A program made the translations under genes and the position numbers. From a virus, in IMG/VR virus record IMGVR_UViG_3300022752_005293, positions 1-59,675 of that record: a stretch of DNA of 59,675 nt. One strand, written 5' to 3'. The stretch's first letter is position 1; each line of letters starts with the position of its first letter. The notes under the pieces were generated by a model, which saw only the letters and a program-made list of their open reading frames with translations, had not been told where the DNA came from and made no database searches. Positions 9,779 to 19,161 of the stretch are shown here, one piece after another.

Positions 9779-11302
9779 ATGGCACTTTCGTTATTTGGTT
9801 TTACAATTTCTCGTAATGAAGTAAACGATTTAGGAACAAAAGCTCAATCCTTTATAAATCCCGAATCTGAGGATGGAGCTGCAACAGTATCAGGTGCAGG
9901 GTATTATGGTACATACGTAGATTTAGATGCATCCTCTAAATCTGAGGCAGAGCTTATTACAAGATATAGAGAAGCAGCTTTGTATGCTGATGCTTCAACT
10001 GCAGTTGACGAAATAGTAACTGAGGCAATAGCTGCCACAGATAACGAAGATCCTGTAACAATTAATTTAGATAATTCAGACTTGCCTGAAAATATAAAAG
10101 ATTCTATTAAAATAGAATTTCAAGAAGTACTTAGATTACTAAACTTTAATTATAAAGGTTATGATTGGTTTAGGCAATGGTATATTGATGGAAGAATATA
10201 TTTTCAAAAAGTTATTGATATTACGAATCCAAAACGAGGTATTTTAGAATTAAGAAATATTGATCCTAGGAAAATAAGAAAAATTAGAAAAATAGATAAA
10301 CAAAAGGATCAAAAAACAGGCGTAGATTTAATAAAGAAAATTGAGGAATTTTTTATCTACAATGATAAAGGTATAAATTATAATCCTCAATATTCTATGG
10401 CGTCTGTATCCAATCAAGTAATAAAATTATCTTTAGATTCTATTACTTTTGTACCTTCTGGATTAATGGATTTAGAAAAGAATGTAGTTTTAGGTTACAT
10501 GCATAAAGCTGTGAAACCCATTAATCAACTTAAAATGATGGAAGATGCTCTAGTTATTTACAGAATTTCGAGAGCACCAGAAAGAAGAATATTTTATATA
10601 GATGTTGGCAATTTACCTAAAATAAAGGCCGAGCAATATCTTAAAGATGTGATGGCCAGATATAGAAATAAAATTGTGTATGATTCCAATACTGGTGAAA
10701 TAAGAGATGATAGAAAATTTTTATCAATGCTTGAGGATTTTTGGCTTCCTCGTAGAGAGGGGGGCAGAGGAACAGAAATTACAACTTTGCCTGGCGGAGA
10801 AAATTTAGGACAAATTGAAGATATAAATTATTTTCAACAAAAGGTATATCAATCGTTAAATGTGCCAGTATCTAGAATGCAACCTCAAAATGGTTTTCAA
10901 TTTGGTAGAGCCGAAGAAATTACTAGAGATGAATTAAAATTTGCTAAATTTGTTTCAAGATTACGTAAAAAATTTAATGAATTATTTTTAGATGTTTTAA
11001 AAACTAATTTGATTCTTAAAGGTGTTATCACTGATGCGGATTGGAATGTTATAAGTGAAAAACTTCAAGTAAAATATGCGCAGGATCAATATTTCTATGA
11101 AATGAAGGAAGCAGAAAATCTTCGTAATAGAATGGATATTTTAAATCAGGTAACACCCTTTGTTGGTACTTATTTTAGTAAATTATTTGTTATGAAAAAT
11201 ATATTAAAAATGAATGATGATGATATACGAAGAATTGAGGGAGAAATACAATCAGAAACATCCTCATCTCAAACAATAAATAATACTGCGACTCAACAAT
11301 AG
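9779..11302 (+). CDS. gp20: Portal protein gp20
   Basis: This 507-residue portal vertex protein includes YREAALYADASTAVDEIVTEA, FNYKGYDWFRQWYIDGRIYF, and WLPRREGGRGTEITTLPGGEN followed by DINYFQQKVYQSLNVP, all characteristic of T4-type gp20. It forms the dodecameric ring that docks the terminase and nucleates the prohead. No clear Shine-Dalgarno precedes the ATG. The C-terminus is S/T/Q-rich. Confidence 0.95.
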   Translation: MALSLFGFTISRNEVNDLGTKAQSFINPESEDGAATVSGAGYYGTYVDLDASSKSEAELITRYREAALYADASTAVDEIVTEAIAATDNEDPVTINLDNSDLPENIKDSIKIEFQEVLRLLNFNYKGYDWFRQWYIDGRIYFQKVIDITNPKRGILELRNIDPRKIRKIRKIDKQKDQKTGVDLIKKIEEFFIYNDKGINYNPQYSMASVSNQVIKLSLDSITFVPSGLMDLEKNVVLGYMHKAVKPINQLKMMEDALVIYRISRAPERRIFYIDVGNLPKIKAEQYLKDVMARYRNKIVYDSNTGEIRDDRKFLSMLEDFWLPRREGGRGTEITTLPGGENLGQIEDINYFQQKVYQSLNVPVSRMQPQNGFQFGRAEEITRDELKFAKFVSRLRKKFNELFLDVLKTNLILKGVITDADWNVISEKLQVKYAQDQYFYEMKEAENLRNRMDILNQVTPFVGTYFSKLFVMKNILKMNDDDIRRIEGEIQSETSSSQTINNTATQQ

Positions 11303-11311
11303 GAATATAAT

Positions 11312-11485
11312 ATGGAACAATCTGAAGTAATTAAACATATGGTAAATGATATTTTAACTGATAAAGCATCAGATGCTATGGAAAAATTTAATTCTTTAAT
11401 GGCAGTAAAAATTAGTGATGCTTTAGATAATAAAAGACAAGATTTAGCTAGTAATCTTTATACAGGTAAACAGGAAACAGAATGA
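11312..11485 (+). CDS. gp67: Prohead core protein gp67-like (57 residues)
   Basis: This short ORF (start MEQSEVIKHMVNDILTDKA, end GKQETE) lies between portal and gp68-like genes, precisely where T4 gene 67 sits. It is small, charged and helical, as expected for a prohead core/internal-peptide precursor. A Shine-Dalgarno AGGA lies just upstream. The stop overlaps the next start (ATGA). The assignment rests mainly on position; sequence similarity to T4 gp67 (80 residues) is weak by eye. Confidence 0.7.
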   Translation: MEQSEVIKHMVNDILTDKASDAMEKFNSLMAVKISDALDNKRQDLASNLYTGKQETE

Positions 11486-11673
11486 AAAACTTTTCTTTTT
11501 TAAGAGAAGAAGCTTTACTAGAAAAACTTAAAGCTTCTGATTCTACAAGCAAGTGGATAAGTGATTTTGTACATAGCGATAATCCTAAATTTGCTGGAAA
11601 AAGTAAAAAAGAAAGAATTCGTATGGCTTTAGGTGCCAAGTATGCTATTATGCGAAAGAATAATGAGGTATAG
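11482..11673 (+). CDS. Prohead core protein, gp68 position
   Basis: This 63-residue basic protein contains STSKWISDFVHSDNPKF and GKSKKERIRMALGAKYA, a short helical module that recurs in marine T4-like phages. The module 'DWI-x-DFVHSDNPKFAGKSKKER' is also found as a tail on other virion proteins. It occupies the gene 68 position between 67 and 21 and is coupled to the preceding gene by ATGA. It is probably a scaffold-core component; function is inferred from position. Confidence 0.6.
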   Translation: MKNFSFLREEALLEKLKASDSTSKWISDFVHSDNPKFAGKSKKERIRMALGAKYAIMRKNNEV

Positions 11674-11675
11674 GA

Positions 11676-12080
11676 ATGGCAATTACTAAATTTATAATAA
11701 AAAAAGTACGCCAACAAGCTATTGTAAAGTTTGTTGGTGATGGTACTGCTAACGTTGATTTAGTTGCTGATCTAAAGTTATCTGACGAAACTGTTACTGA
11801 TGTTGCCAATACTGTAAGAGTAACTATTAATTCAGTAGTCTTTTCAAACAGTAACGCCTCCACACCTATTACTATTGCGAGAGATGCTAATACTGTAATG
11901 CAGTTATTTGGAAACGATAACTGGTCATTTTCCCAACAATTCGGTTTCGTAGATAATGAATCTGCAGGATCTAATATAAAAGTTACATTGCCAGTATCCT
12001 CTACTTTATATCTAGGATTAACAAAACAAGGATTTAAAGAAACTAATAACCAAGAACTTAAAGATTACCAGAAAAGATAA
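11676..12080 (+). CDS. Hypothetical virion-associated protein
   Basis: I do not recognise a named family in this 134-residue protein. It is beta-rich (TITIARDANTVMQLFGNDNW, then GSNIKVTLPVSSTLYLGLTKQGF) with no signal or membrane segment. It sits between the prohead core genes and the prohead protease, where marine T4-like phages often have one extra structural ORF. Translation would couple to both neighbours, with gaps of 2 and 1 bases. Confidence 0.6.
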   Translation: MAITKFIIKKVRQQAIVKFVGDGTANVDLVADLKLSDETVTDVANTVRVTINSVVFSNSNASTPITIARDANTVMQLFGNDNWSFSQQFGFVDNESAGSNIKVTLPVSSTLYLGLTKQGFKETNNQELKDYQKR

Positions 12081-12081
12081 A

Positions 12082-12732
12082 ATGAAACTAATTACTGAAG
12101 TCACCCAGGATTTAAATTATTTGACAGAAGAGTCAAATGGTAAAAAGAATGTCTTCATAGAAGGTATCTTTATGCAGGCAAATAAGCAAAATCGCAATGG
12201 AAGAATTTATCCAATGCCTGTAATGGAAAAAGAAGTACAAAGATATCAAGGCCTTATAGACCAAAAACGCTCACTTGGTGAACTTGGACATCCTTCTAAT
12301 CCAACAATTAATCTTAACACAGTGTCACATTTGATAAGTGAATTAAAATTTGATGGTACTAACGTTATTGGTAAAGCTAAAATTTTAGAAACACCAATGG
12401 GCAAGATTGCTAAAAATTTTATAGAAGAAGGCGTAATGCTTGGTGTTTCATCTAGAGGTTTAGGTTCTTTAAAAGAAAAAAATGGTGTCATGGAAGTTCA
12501 AGATGATTTTCATTTAGCTACCGTAGATATAGTAGCTGATCCTTCTGCCCCCGAAGCTTTTGTTCAAGGTATAATGGAGAACGTAGATTGGATTTGCGAA
12601 AATGGCGTATGGAAATCTAGACAAATAGAAGAAACCAAAAAACAAATAAAAGAAACAAAACGAAAAGATTTAGATCGAGTAAAGATTGAAATCTTTGAAA
12701 AATTTGTTCATATGTTGTCTAGGCAACCATAA
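12082..12732 (+). CDS. gp21: Prohead core protease gp21
   Basis: This 216-residue serine protease of the T4 gp21 (U9 / HK97-protease-like) type has the catalytic His in ELGHP (about residue 71) and Ser in LGVSSRG (about residue 114). NRNGRIYP and DIVADPSAP flank these. It cleaves scaffold and capsid proteins during head maturation. It lies between the core genes and scaffold gene 22, as in T4. The C-terminus is lysine-rich. Confidence 0.93.
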   Translation: MKLITEVTQDLNYLTEESNGKKNVFIEGIFMQANKQNRNGRIYPMPVMEKEVQRYQGLIDQKRSLGELGHPSNPTINLNTVSHLISELKFDGTNVIGKAKILETPMGKIAKNFIEEGVMLGVSSRGLGSLKEKNGVMEVQDDFHLATVDIVADPSAPEAFVQGIMENVDWICENGVWKSRQIEETKKQIKETKRKDLDRVKIEIFEKFVHMLSRQP

Positions 12733-12733
12733 T

Positions 12734-12741
12734 TATAAATA
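12734..12741 (+). promoter_or_regulatory. T4-type late promoter before gp22-gp23
   Basis: TATAAATA starts one base after the gp21 stop and 39 bases before the scaffold start. Expected transcription would give a leader of about 25 nt carrying TTTAGGAGA as Shine-Dalgarno. This would give strong late expression of scaffold and major capsid protein. Confidence 0.78.
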
Positions 12742-12772
12742 ATTGAGTAAATTTCCATTTAGGAGACAATAA

Positions 12773-13891
12773 ATGTCAGTAGAAAGTAAAATCAAAGAAT
12801 TGCTTGAGCGTGTAGAAGCTAAAGCAACTTTTAACGAAACTGATAAAATGGGCGCAGATACCGTTAAAAAGGATTCGACCTTGAGTCCTGCTAATCCAGG
12901 GGATGTTTCTCAGCCAATGCAGGGTTCGTCAGAGAAGGCTTCATTTGAAACAAGAGAAGGCGAAAAAGATGAAAATCAAGTAGCACAAGTAACTGCTACT
13001 ACTCCTAAAGCTACTCCGCCCCAAGGCAAGGGCCCAGGCCAAGCGACAAATTTTAATACAGTTAAAGATTTGACTGCATCAGCTACTGGCAAAAATCCAA
13101 CAGGTAACCAATCTATGATGGAAGAAGAAGAAGATTCCGATGATGTAGAAATTGAATCTATAGATTTATCCCCAATTTTTGGTGAAGATCTTTCTGAAGA
13201 ATTTAAATCTAAAGCTACTGCAATTTTTGAGGCTGCAGTTATTGCCCGAGTAAATCATGAGATGGAAAGGATTGCCGAACAATTAGAATCTAAATATGAA
13301 GAAGATTTTGCTGAACTAAGAGAAGGTATGGTTGATAAAATTGATTCATATCTTAACTATGTTGTTGAACAATGGATGGAAAGTAATGAATTGGCTATAG
13401 AATCTGGTCTTCGCACAGAGATAGCTGAAGATTTTATTAGTGGACTTAAAAATTTATTTAAAGAACATTACGTAGATGTTCCTGAAGAGAAATATGATGT
13501 TATTGGTGAGTTACAAGCTAAAGCCGAAGATTTAGAACAAAAACTTGATGAAGCTATTAATACCAATGTAGAATTGAGTTCTGAGCTTATTAAGTTAACT
13601 CGAAAATCTATTTTAGAAGATTTGTCAAAAGATTTGGCTGATACAGAAACAGCTAAATTGCATAAGTTAGTAGAAGGCATTGCCTTTGATGATGTAGACA
13701 TTTATAGCGAAAAAGTCCGCGTGATCAAGGAAAATTATTTTCCAAAAAGCAAAGCTACAATAACTGAAGCTACAACAAGTCAGACTTTAGTTGAAGATAC
13801 ATCAGATGTAACAGAGAATACTTTAGTTGAATCGACAGGTATAGTCGCAGCTTATGCGCAAGCACTTTCAAGAACAATTAAACGTGCTTAA
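12773..13891 (+). CDS. gp22: Prohead scaffold (core) protein gp22
   Basis: This 372-residue, acidic, low-complexity protein has a disordered N-terminal third rich in T/K/P/G. A long coiled-coil-like region follows (about residues 140-310, with AKAEDLEQKLDEAINTNVELSSELIKL). Length, composition and position between protease gp21 and capsid gp23 identify the scaffold gp22, which is degraded by gp21 after assembly. It is expressed from its own late promoter. Confidence 0.9.
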   Translation: MSVESKIKELLERVEAKATFNETDKMGADTVKKDSTLSPANPGDVSQPMQGSSEKASFETREGEKDENQVAQVTATTPKATPPQGKGPGQATNFNTVKDLTASATGKNPTGNQSMMEEEEDSDDVEIESIDLSPIFGEDLSEEFKSKATAIFEAAVIARVNHEMERIAEQLESKYEEDFAELREGMVDKIDSYLNYVVEQWMESNELAIESGLRTEIAEDFISGLKNLFKEHYVDVPEEKYDVIGELQAKAEDLEQKLDEAINTNVELSSELIKLTRKSILEDLSKDLADTETAKLHKLVEGIAFDDVDIYSEKVRVIKENYFPKSKATITEATTSQTLVEDTSDVTENTLVESTGIVAAYAQALSRTIKRA

Positions 13892-13926
13892 CAACAAAAT
13901 AAAAAAAGGTTCGTAAGGAGAACAAA

Positions 13927-15222
13927 ATGTTTTTATCCGAAAATTTACAACAAAAGTGGTCAGCAATTCTGGATCATCCGGAGCTTCCACAAATTAAAGA
14001 TTCCTATAAAAGAGCAGTCACATCTGTTCTTTTAGAGAATCAAGAAAGAGCTTTACGCGAAGAACGTCAAGCTCTTTTTGAGACACCCACTAATAATATT
14101 GCTCAGGATACTGCAGCAATACAAAAATATGATCCAATTATGATTGGTTTAGTTCGCCGTGCTATGCCTAATTTAATGGCATATGATATTTGCGGCGTTC
14201 AGCCAATGACAGGCCCAACAGGCTTGATCTTTGCTATGCGATCAATGTATGGTGGTTCAGGTGACACTCGTTCCAATACGACTACTCGTGTTGAAGCTTT
14301 GTACAATGAAGCAAATACAAGTTTTTCTGGTGCAACAGGCCATACTGGATCAATCGCCAATATTTTAGGCGGATATGCTACAGGATCTGCAAATACTTTA
14401 GCTGCAGTTGAAGCGGCACAAGATTTTGCTGAAATGTCTTTTGCGATAGATAAAACAACAGTTACTGCTAAATCACGTGCATTAAAGGCTGAGTATACTG
14501 TTGAACTGGCACAAGACTTGAAGGCAATCCATGGACTAGATGCTGAAGCAGAACTTTCAAATATTCTATCACAGGAATTTATGTTTGAAATTAATCGTGA
14601 AATCGTACGTTTAATCTATAAAGTATCTAAGCCAGGGTCACCAGCTACAGCAAGTGCTGGCACATTTGACCTAGACGTTGATTCAAATGGTCGTTGGTCT
14701 GTAGAACGTTTTAAAGGCCTTTTATTTAATATTGAACGTGATGCCAATCACATTGCTCAAGATACTCGTAGAGGAAAAGGTAACTTCATTGTATGTTCAG
14801 CAGACGTAGCATCTGCATTGGCAATGTCTGGTGTCTTAGACTATGCCCCTGCCCTAGCTTCAAATGCTAATCTAAACGTTGATGACACAGGCAACACTTT
14901 TGCTGGTGTTCTTAATGGGCGTTATCGTGTTTACATTGATCCTTATACAGGCAACTTGGGTGCAAGTAATCAGTTTTACCTTGTAGGATATAAAGGTGTA
15001 AGCCCATATGATGCAGGTATTTTCTACTGCCCTTATGTTCCATTACAAATGGTTCGTGCAATAGACCCCAATAGCTTCCAGCCAAAAATTGGCTTTAAGA
15101 CTCGTTATGGTTTAATTGCAAATCCATATGTAGTAACTTCAACGGGCACTAATGATGCTGATACTTTCACCGCAGATCGTAATCAGTATTATCGTAAAAC
15201 TCGTGTAGTGAATCTTATGTAA
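13927..15222 (+). CDS. gp23: Major capsid protein gp23
   Basis: This 431-residue T4-type major capsid protein shows PIMIGLVRRAMPNLMAYDI, GVQPMTGPTGLIFAMRSMY, TAKSRALKAEYTVELAQDLK and GRYRVYIDPYTGN. Its codon use differs visibly from its neighbours: CGT for Arg and GGC/GGT for Gly, with fewer AGA codons. This is as expected for the most highly expressed gene. A strong Shine-Dalgarno (AAGGAG) precedes it. An intrinsic terminator follows immediately. Confidence 0.97.
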   Translation: MFLSENLQQKWSAILDHPELPQIKDSYKRAVTSVLLENQERALREERQALFETPTNNIAQDTAAIQKYDPIMIGLVRRAMPNLMAYDICGVQPMTGPTGLIFAMRSMYGGSGDTRSNTTTRVEALYNEANTSFSGATGHTGSIANILGGYATGSANTLAAVEAAQDFAEMSFAIDKTTVTAKSRALKAEYTVELAQDLKAIHGLDAEAELSNILSQEFMFEINREIVRLIYKVSKPGSPATASAGTFDLDVDSNGRWSVERFKGLLFNIERDANHIAQDTRRGKGNFIVCSADVASALAMSGVLDYAPALASNANLNVDDTGNTFAGVLNGRYRVYIDPYTGNLGASNQFYLVGYKGVSPYDAGIFYCPYVPLQMVRAIDPNSFQPKIGFKTRYGLIANPYVVTSTGTNDADTFTADRNQYYRKTRVVNLM

Positions 15223-15247
15223 TAATAACCGGCATAGATCGGGATTA

Positions 15248-15273
15248 GGGGGATTTTAAATCCCCCTTTTTTT
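15248..15273 (+). terminator. Rho-independent terminator after gp23
   Basis: GGGGGATTT (15248-15256) and AAATCCCCC (15258-15266) form a near-perfect hairpin followed directly by seven T. It ends the late capsid transcript 26 bases after the gp23 stop. It is the clearest terminator in the window. Confidence 0.92.
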
Positions 15274-15276
15274 CTT

Positions 15277-15284
15277 TATAAATA
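15277..15284 (+). promoter_or_regulatory. T4-type late promoter overlapping the post-gp23 terminator region
   Basis: TATAAATA starts 4 bases after the terminator T-run and ends 15 bases before the ATG at 15300. With a start about 6 nt downstream, the mRNA would begin at or next to its own Shine-Dalgarno (GGAGGG, 15289-15294). Confidence 0.72.
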
Positions 15285-15299
15285 TTATGGAGGGTATTT

Positions 15300-15887
15300 A
15301 TGGCATATACATCAAATTTAAACATATTACAAGCATCATATACGTCTAATAGGCCTACTACCTATGATTTTCTTAGACCAAACGCTTTTAGATTTACTAT
15401 AAAAGATTTGCCAAATACTTCCTATACCTGTCAATCTGCTAATCTTCCCGGTTTAGCATTGGGTTTTGCACAACAACCTACACCTTTTATAGATATACCA
15501 ACGGTAGGAGACAAATTAGTATATGGCGATTTTACTATAAGATTTTTAATTTCCGAAGATATGTCTAATTATCTTGAATTATACACATGGTTAGTAGCTT
15601 TAGGATTTCCCCAAAGACATGCGCAGTTTTCAGAATTTGTTTTGAAAAAAATAAATAGATTTCCGTTTGTTGTTAATTCTATTGGCCAATCTACTGCTTT
15701 GGCATACTCGGATGGAATTTTAACTATTTTAGACTCGACAAACAATCCTAAAACTAATATAATATTCAAAGAGTTATTCCCAATATCTTTGGAAGCGTTA
15801 GATTTTGAAATTGCATCCCAGACAGTAGAATATTTCACAGCAATCGCAGCATTCAAATATAAATTATTTGAAGTAGAACAACTTTAA
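15300..15887 (+). CDS. Tail-tube-like virion structural protein
   Basis: This 195-residue protein contains YDFLRPNAFRFTIKDLPNT, CQSANLPGLALGFAQQPTP, and KLVYGDFTIRFLISEDMSNY. The pattern of PNAFRF / LPG / GD-x-T-x-RF-x-x-x-ED resembles gp19-type tube folds and the tube-initiator gp54 family. Marine T4-like phages commonly carry such a protein annotated as structural. It is transcribed from its own late promoter, which supports a virion role. Exact position in the tail is unknown. Confidence 0.65.
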   Translation: MAYTSNLNILQASYTSNRPTTYDFLRPNAFRFTIKDLPNTSYTCQSANLPGLALGFAQQPTPFIDIPTVGDKLVYGDFTIRFLISEDMSNYLELYTWLVALGFPQRHAQFSEFVLKKINRFPFVVNSIGQSTALAYSDGILTILDSTNNPKTNIIFKELFPISLEALDFEIASQTVEYFTAIAAFKYKLFEVEQL

Positions 15888-15902
15888 TATTTTGGAGTTA
15901 TA

Positions 15903-16784
15903 ATGGCAATAAAATTGGATCCAACAAAAATCAAACCACCAACTTTAAAAACACAAGAAGATGTGACGACACCGCCACAATCAGGCAAATTAGAGATTCG
16001 TCTTGATGATCTTCGTAAGGAAAGAATCTTTGTAGCGACACCTTGCTATGGTGGTATGCTAAATGAAGCATATTTTCGATCGGTAATTAAACTACTAACT
16101 TTTTGTAATCAGCATCAAATTCCATTAGCATTTGGAACTATTGCTAATGAGTCATTAGTTACTAGAGCTCGTAATGTATTATTGGCATATTTTTTACAGA
16201 GTAATTTTACTCGTTTAATGTTTATAGATGCAGATATTGAATTTCAAGTAGAAGATGTACTAAAATTAGTTGCACATAATAAAGATGTAGCAGTTGGCGC
16301 ATATCCCAAGAAAGGTGTTAATTGGGATCGTATCAGAGACTCGGTAAGAGGAGAACCGACAAAAGAATTCTCAGCAAATCAAGTAGCAGCATTCGGATCT
16401 GATTATGCTATTAATTTCAAATTTATTAATAGAGATGCAAAACAAATAGCTATAGAAAATGGATTAATTAGATTGCACGATGGAGCAACAGGTTTTATGA
16501 TGATCAAGCGAGATGCTATCGATAAGATGATCAAAGCATATCCAGAGCTCAAATATAATAATGATTTAAATACACCTCCAGAACTTAGTGATTTCTTTTA
16601 TGCTATGTTCGATACTATGATTGATCCTAAAGACAAACGATATCTATCTGAGGATTATACCTTTAGTCGTAGATGGCAAGATATAGGTGGAGATATTTGG
16701 TTAGATCCTACCATATCTTTAAACCATTATGGCACATTTAATTTTATGGGCAATCCTGCGCAGATTATACAAATACAATCTTAA
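15903..16784 (+). CDS. GT-A (family 2-like) glycosyltransferase, copy 1
   Basis: This 293-residue protein has a GT-A core: IFVATPCYGGML (about 40), ANESLVTRARN (about 83), the metal-binding DxD-like FIDADIEF (about 107-114), AVGAYPKKG, GATGFMMIKRDA, and a late SEDYTFSRRWQDIGG acceptor motif. It is paralogous to the gene at 53557-54315. It lies alone between a structural gene and uvsY, away from the glycan island. The acceptor is unknown and could be DNA, a virion protein or a host glycan. A Shine-Dalgarno (TTGGAG) precedes the ATG. Confidence 0.75.
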   Translation: MAIKLDPTKIKPPTLKTQEDVTTPPQSGKLEIRLDDLRKERIFVATPCYGGMLNEAYFRSVIKLLTFCNQHQIPLAFGTIANESLVTRARNVLLAYFLQSNFTRLMFIDADIEFQVEDVLKLVAHNKDVAVGAYPKKGVNWDRIRDSVRGEPTKEFSANQVAAFGSDYAINFKFINRDAKQIAIENGLIRLHDGATGFMMIKRDAIDKMIKAYPELKYNNDLNTPPELSDFFYAMFDTMIDPKDKRYLSEDYTFSRRWQDIGGDIWLDPTISLNHYGTFNFMGNPAQIIQIQS

Positions 16785-16787
16785 ACT

Positions 16788-17228
16788 ATGAAATTAAGTG
16801 ATCTTCAGGAAATGTGGGCTGAGGATTGCAAGATCGATGAAGCAAATCTTGGAAGAGAATCAGCTCGCACTCCGCTACTTCATGCCAAATATATTAACTA
16901 TCTTTCTTCTACAAGACTTAATCTTAGAAAAGCAGAATCAGATTATTTAAATTGTAGAAGAAAGAAGTATCGTTATTATAGAGGAGAAATGTCGAAAAGC
17001 GAACTCGAGGAAGAGGGCTGGAATCAATGGCAAGGAACTAAACCTTTAAAAAATGAAATAGATGAGTTTCTTCAGGGAGATGCTGATTTACTTTCTTTAC
17101 AAGATAAAGTAGAATACTTTAAAACTGTTTTATATCAATTGGAAGCAATTATTAGATCATTGAATAGTAGAACTTGGGACATAAAAAATACCATCGAATT
17201 TATGAAATTTACTAATGGATTAATGTGA
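16788..17228 (+). CDS. uvsY: Recombination mediator UvsY
   Basis: This 146-residue protein matches T4 UvsY in size and pattern: KLSDLQEMWAEDCKID at the N-terminus, LLHAKYINYLSSTRLNLR, RKKYRYYRGEMSKSELEE, and SRTWDIKNTIEFMKFTNGL at the end. UvsY loads the UvsX recombinase onto gp32-coated ssDNA. It is followed with overlap by UvsW, as in T4. UvsX itself is not in this window. Confidence 0.93.
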   Translation: MKLSDLQEMWAEDCKIDEANLGRESARTPLLHAKYINYLSSTRLNLRKAESDYLNCRRKKYRYYRGEMSKSELEEEGWNQWQGTKPLKNEIDEFLQGDADLLSLQDKVEYFKTVLYQLEAIIRSLNSRTWDIKNTIEFMKFTNGLM

Positions 17229-18712
17229 TGCCCGATATAACTATAAGAAAGAAAAATGAGGTTTATCTCCTCATTGATAGTGATCCCTCAATACTTCAAG
17301 AAATTTATGATTACTTTTCATTTGATGTTCCTGGGGCCAAATTTCATCCTTTGTATAGATCTAAAGTTTGGGACGGCAAAGTACATTTATTTTCAATGTT
17401 TACTAAAGAATTGTATGTTGGATTGTCAGATTATGTAAAAAAATTTGCAGAAGAAAGAGAATACATTGTTGATGAAACTAATTATAAAAAATCATATGAC
17501 TATGTTACTTTAGAAGAAGTAAAAGCTTTTTGTGAATCCTTAAATATATCATCCAAAGGACAATCTATTCAAATACGAGAGTATCAAATAGATGCAGTCT
17601 ATCAGGCAATTGTTAACGGAAGACGCTTATTACTATCGCCAACTGGTTCTGGAAAATCTCTTATTATTTACTGCTTAATACGTTGGCATGAAAAATATGG
17701 GAGACGACAACTTATACTTGTGCCTACAACAAGTCTTGTAGAACAGATGTACTCAGATTTCCAAGATTACTCAGGATTTAATGGTTGGAAAACATCTGAA
17801 AACTGTCATAGAATTTATGGTGGACATGAAAAGTCTAATTTATACAATGTTGTTATTAGTACTTGGCAGTCAATCTACAAACTTCCCAAGACATTTTTCT
17901 TCGAATTTCAAGTTATTTATGGCGATGAAGCCCATCTCTTTAAGGCAAAATCACTAACCAGCATACTTAATAAATGTACAACTGCAGCTTTTAGAATCGG
18001 AACAACCGGTACTTTAGATGGCACTAAAACTCATAGGTTGGTTCTCGAAGGATTATTTGGTTCTGTATATAAAGTTACTTCAACTAAAAAATTAATGACA
18101 GATAAAACTTTAGCAGATTTACAAATTTATAGTATTGTTTTGGAATATCCAGATGAGATTAGAAAAGCAGTAAAACATTTTGAATACCAGCAAGAAATGG
18201 ATTTTATAGTATCATATAATGAAAGAAATAAATTTATAAGAAATCTTGCATTGGATCAAAAAGGTAATACTTTGGTATTGTTTCAGTACGTAGAAAAACA
18301 TGGTAAGATTCTTCATGATATGATTTCAGATAAAGCACAAGATAGACAAGTATTTTTTGTGTATGGTGGCACTGATACAGAGCAACGAGAAATGATAAGA
18401 CAACTAACGGAAAAAGAAAATAATGCTATTATAGTAGCCTCGGTCGGGACATTTTCTACAGGGATAAATATCAAAAAATTACATAATATTATTTTTGCCT
18501 CCCCGTCTAAATCTAGAATTAGAAATCTTCAATCTATTGGTAGGGGATTAAGAACAAGTGAAGAAAAAGATAAGTGTAATCTTTATGATATAGGTGATGA
18601 TTTGTCTTGGAAATCAAAAAAGAATTATACTTTACTTCATATGATAGAAAGAATAAAGATTTATAATGATGAGCATTTTGATTACAAATTAATAAAGGTT
18701 CCTATCAAATGA
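17228..18712 (+). CDS. uvsW: UvsW DNA/RNA helicase
   Basis: This superfamily 2 helicase (494 residues from the ATG at 17228; a GTG one codon upstream is less likely) has Walker A SPTGSGKS at 137-144, DEAH at 233-236, TTGTLDG at 259-265, and motif VI QSIGRGLRTS near residue 435. It drives branch migration and removes R-loops, which switches replication from origin- to recombination-dependent initiation. The start overlaps the uvsY stop (TGATG). Confidence 0.94.
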   Translation: MPDITIRKKNEVYLLIDSDPSILQEIYDYFSFDVPGAKFHPLYRSKVWDGKVHLFSMFTKELYVGLSDYVKKFAEEREYIVDETNYKKSYDYVTLEEVKAFCESLNISSKGQSIQIREYQIDAVYQAIVNGRRLLLSPTGSGKSLIIYCLIRWHEKYGRRQLILVPTTSLVEQMYSDFQDYSGFNGWKTSENCHRIYGGHEKSNLYNVVISTWQSIYKLPKTFFFEFQVIYGDEAHLFKAKSLTSILNKCTTAAFRIGTTGTLDGTKTHRLVLEGLFGSVYKVTSTKKLMTDKTLADLQIYSIVLEYPDEIRKAVKHFEYQQEMDFIVSYNERNKFIRNLALDQKGNTLVLFQYVEKHGKILHDMISDKAQDRQVFFVYGGTDTEQREMIRQLTEKENNAIIVASVGTFSTGINIKKLHNIIFASPSKSRIRNLQSIGRGLRTSEEKDKCNLYDIGDDLSWKSKKNYTLLHMIERIKIYNDEHFDYKLIKVPIK

Positions 18713-19161
18713 AAGATAACTTAGTATTCCATTACAAACTACTAAAATTAATTAATGGCGAAAGTATAGTATGTTCTACCGATGATAACTGCGAAAATCT
18801 TAGAAGCAAATCTAGTATCCACGTTTGTGATCCTGTTTTAGTTATTCCTTTTAGAGTTCCTCGAGGTATGAATATTGCGGAAACATATATTATGACACCT
18901 TGGATTTCTATAAGTGAAGAAATAATATTTGAAATCCCAACAGAACAAATTATTGTAGCTGTGGATTTGAAACACAATTTTAAAGAAAATTATATAAGTT
19001 ATGTTGAAGCACAAAATAAAACTGAAGATTTAGTACAACAAGATAAAGAAGTAATGCTAAAACATCTTCTTAATAGTTTGGGGAACAATAGTGATGAAGA
19101 AATCGAAGATAGTAGCGGGGACAAACCAATCCTTGTCCCAGGATCAAGATCAGTCCATTGA
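18709..19161 (+). CDS. Hypothetical protein between uvsW and gene 55
   Basis: I do not recognise a named function in this 150-residue protein. It opens LVFHYKLLKLINGESIVCS, has beta-rich segments (VCDPVLVIPFRVPRG, YIMTPWISISEEIIFEIP) and an acidic tail. The KL-x-x-GE-x-IV start, a proline-led strand and the M-x-PW motif suggest a small beta-barrel (LSm-like) fold. They resemble, weakly, the 92-residue protein at 57446. It overlaps uvsW by 4 bases and gp55 by 68 bases, a long overlap that ties its evolution to the sigma factor gene. Confidence 0.7.
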   Translation: MKDNLVFHYKLLKLINGESIVCSTDDNCENLRSKSSIHVCDPVLVIPFRVPRGMNIAETYIMTPWISISEEIIFEIPTEQIIVAVDLKHNFKENYISYVEAQNKTEDLVQQDKEVMLKHLLNSLGNNSDEEIEDSSGDKPILVPGSRSVH

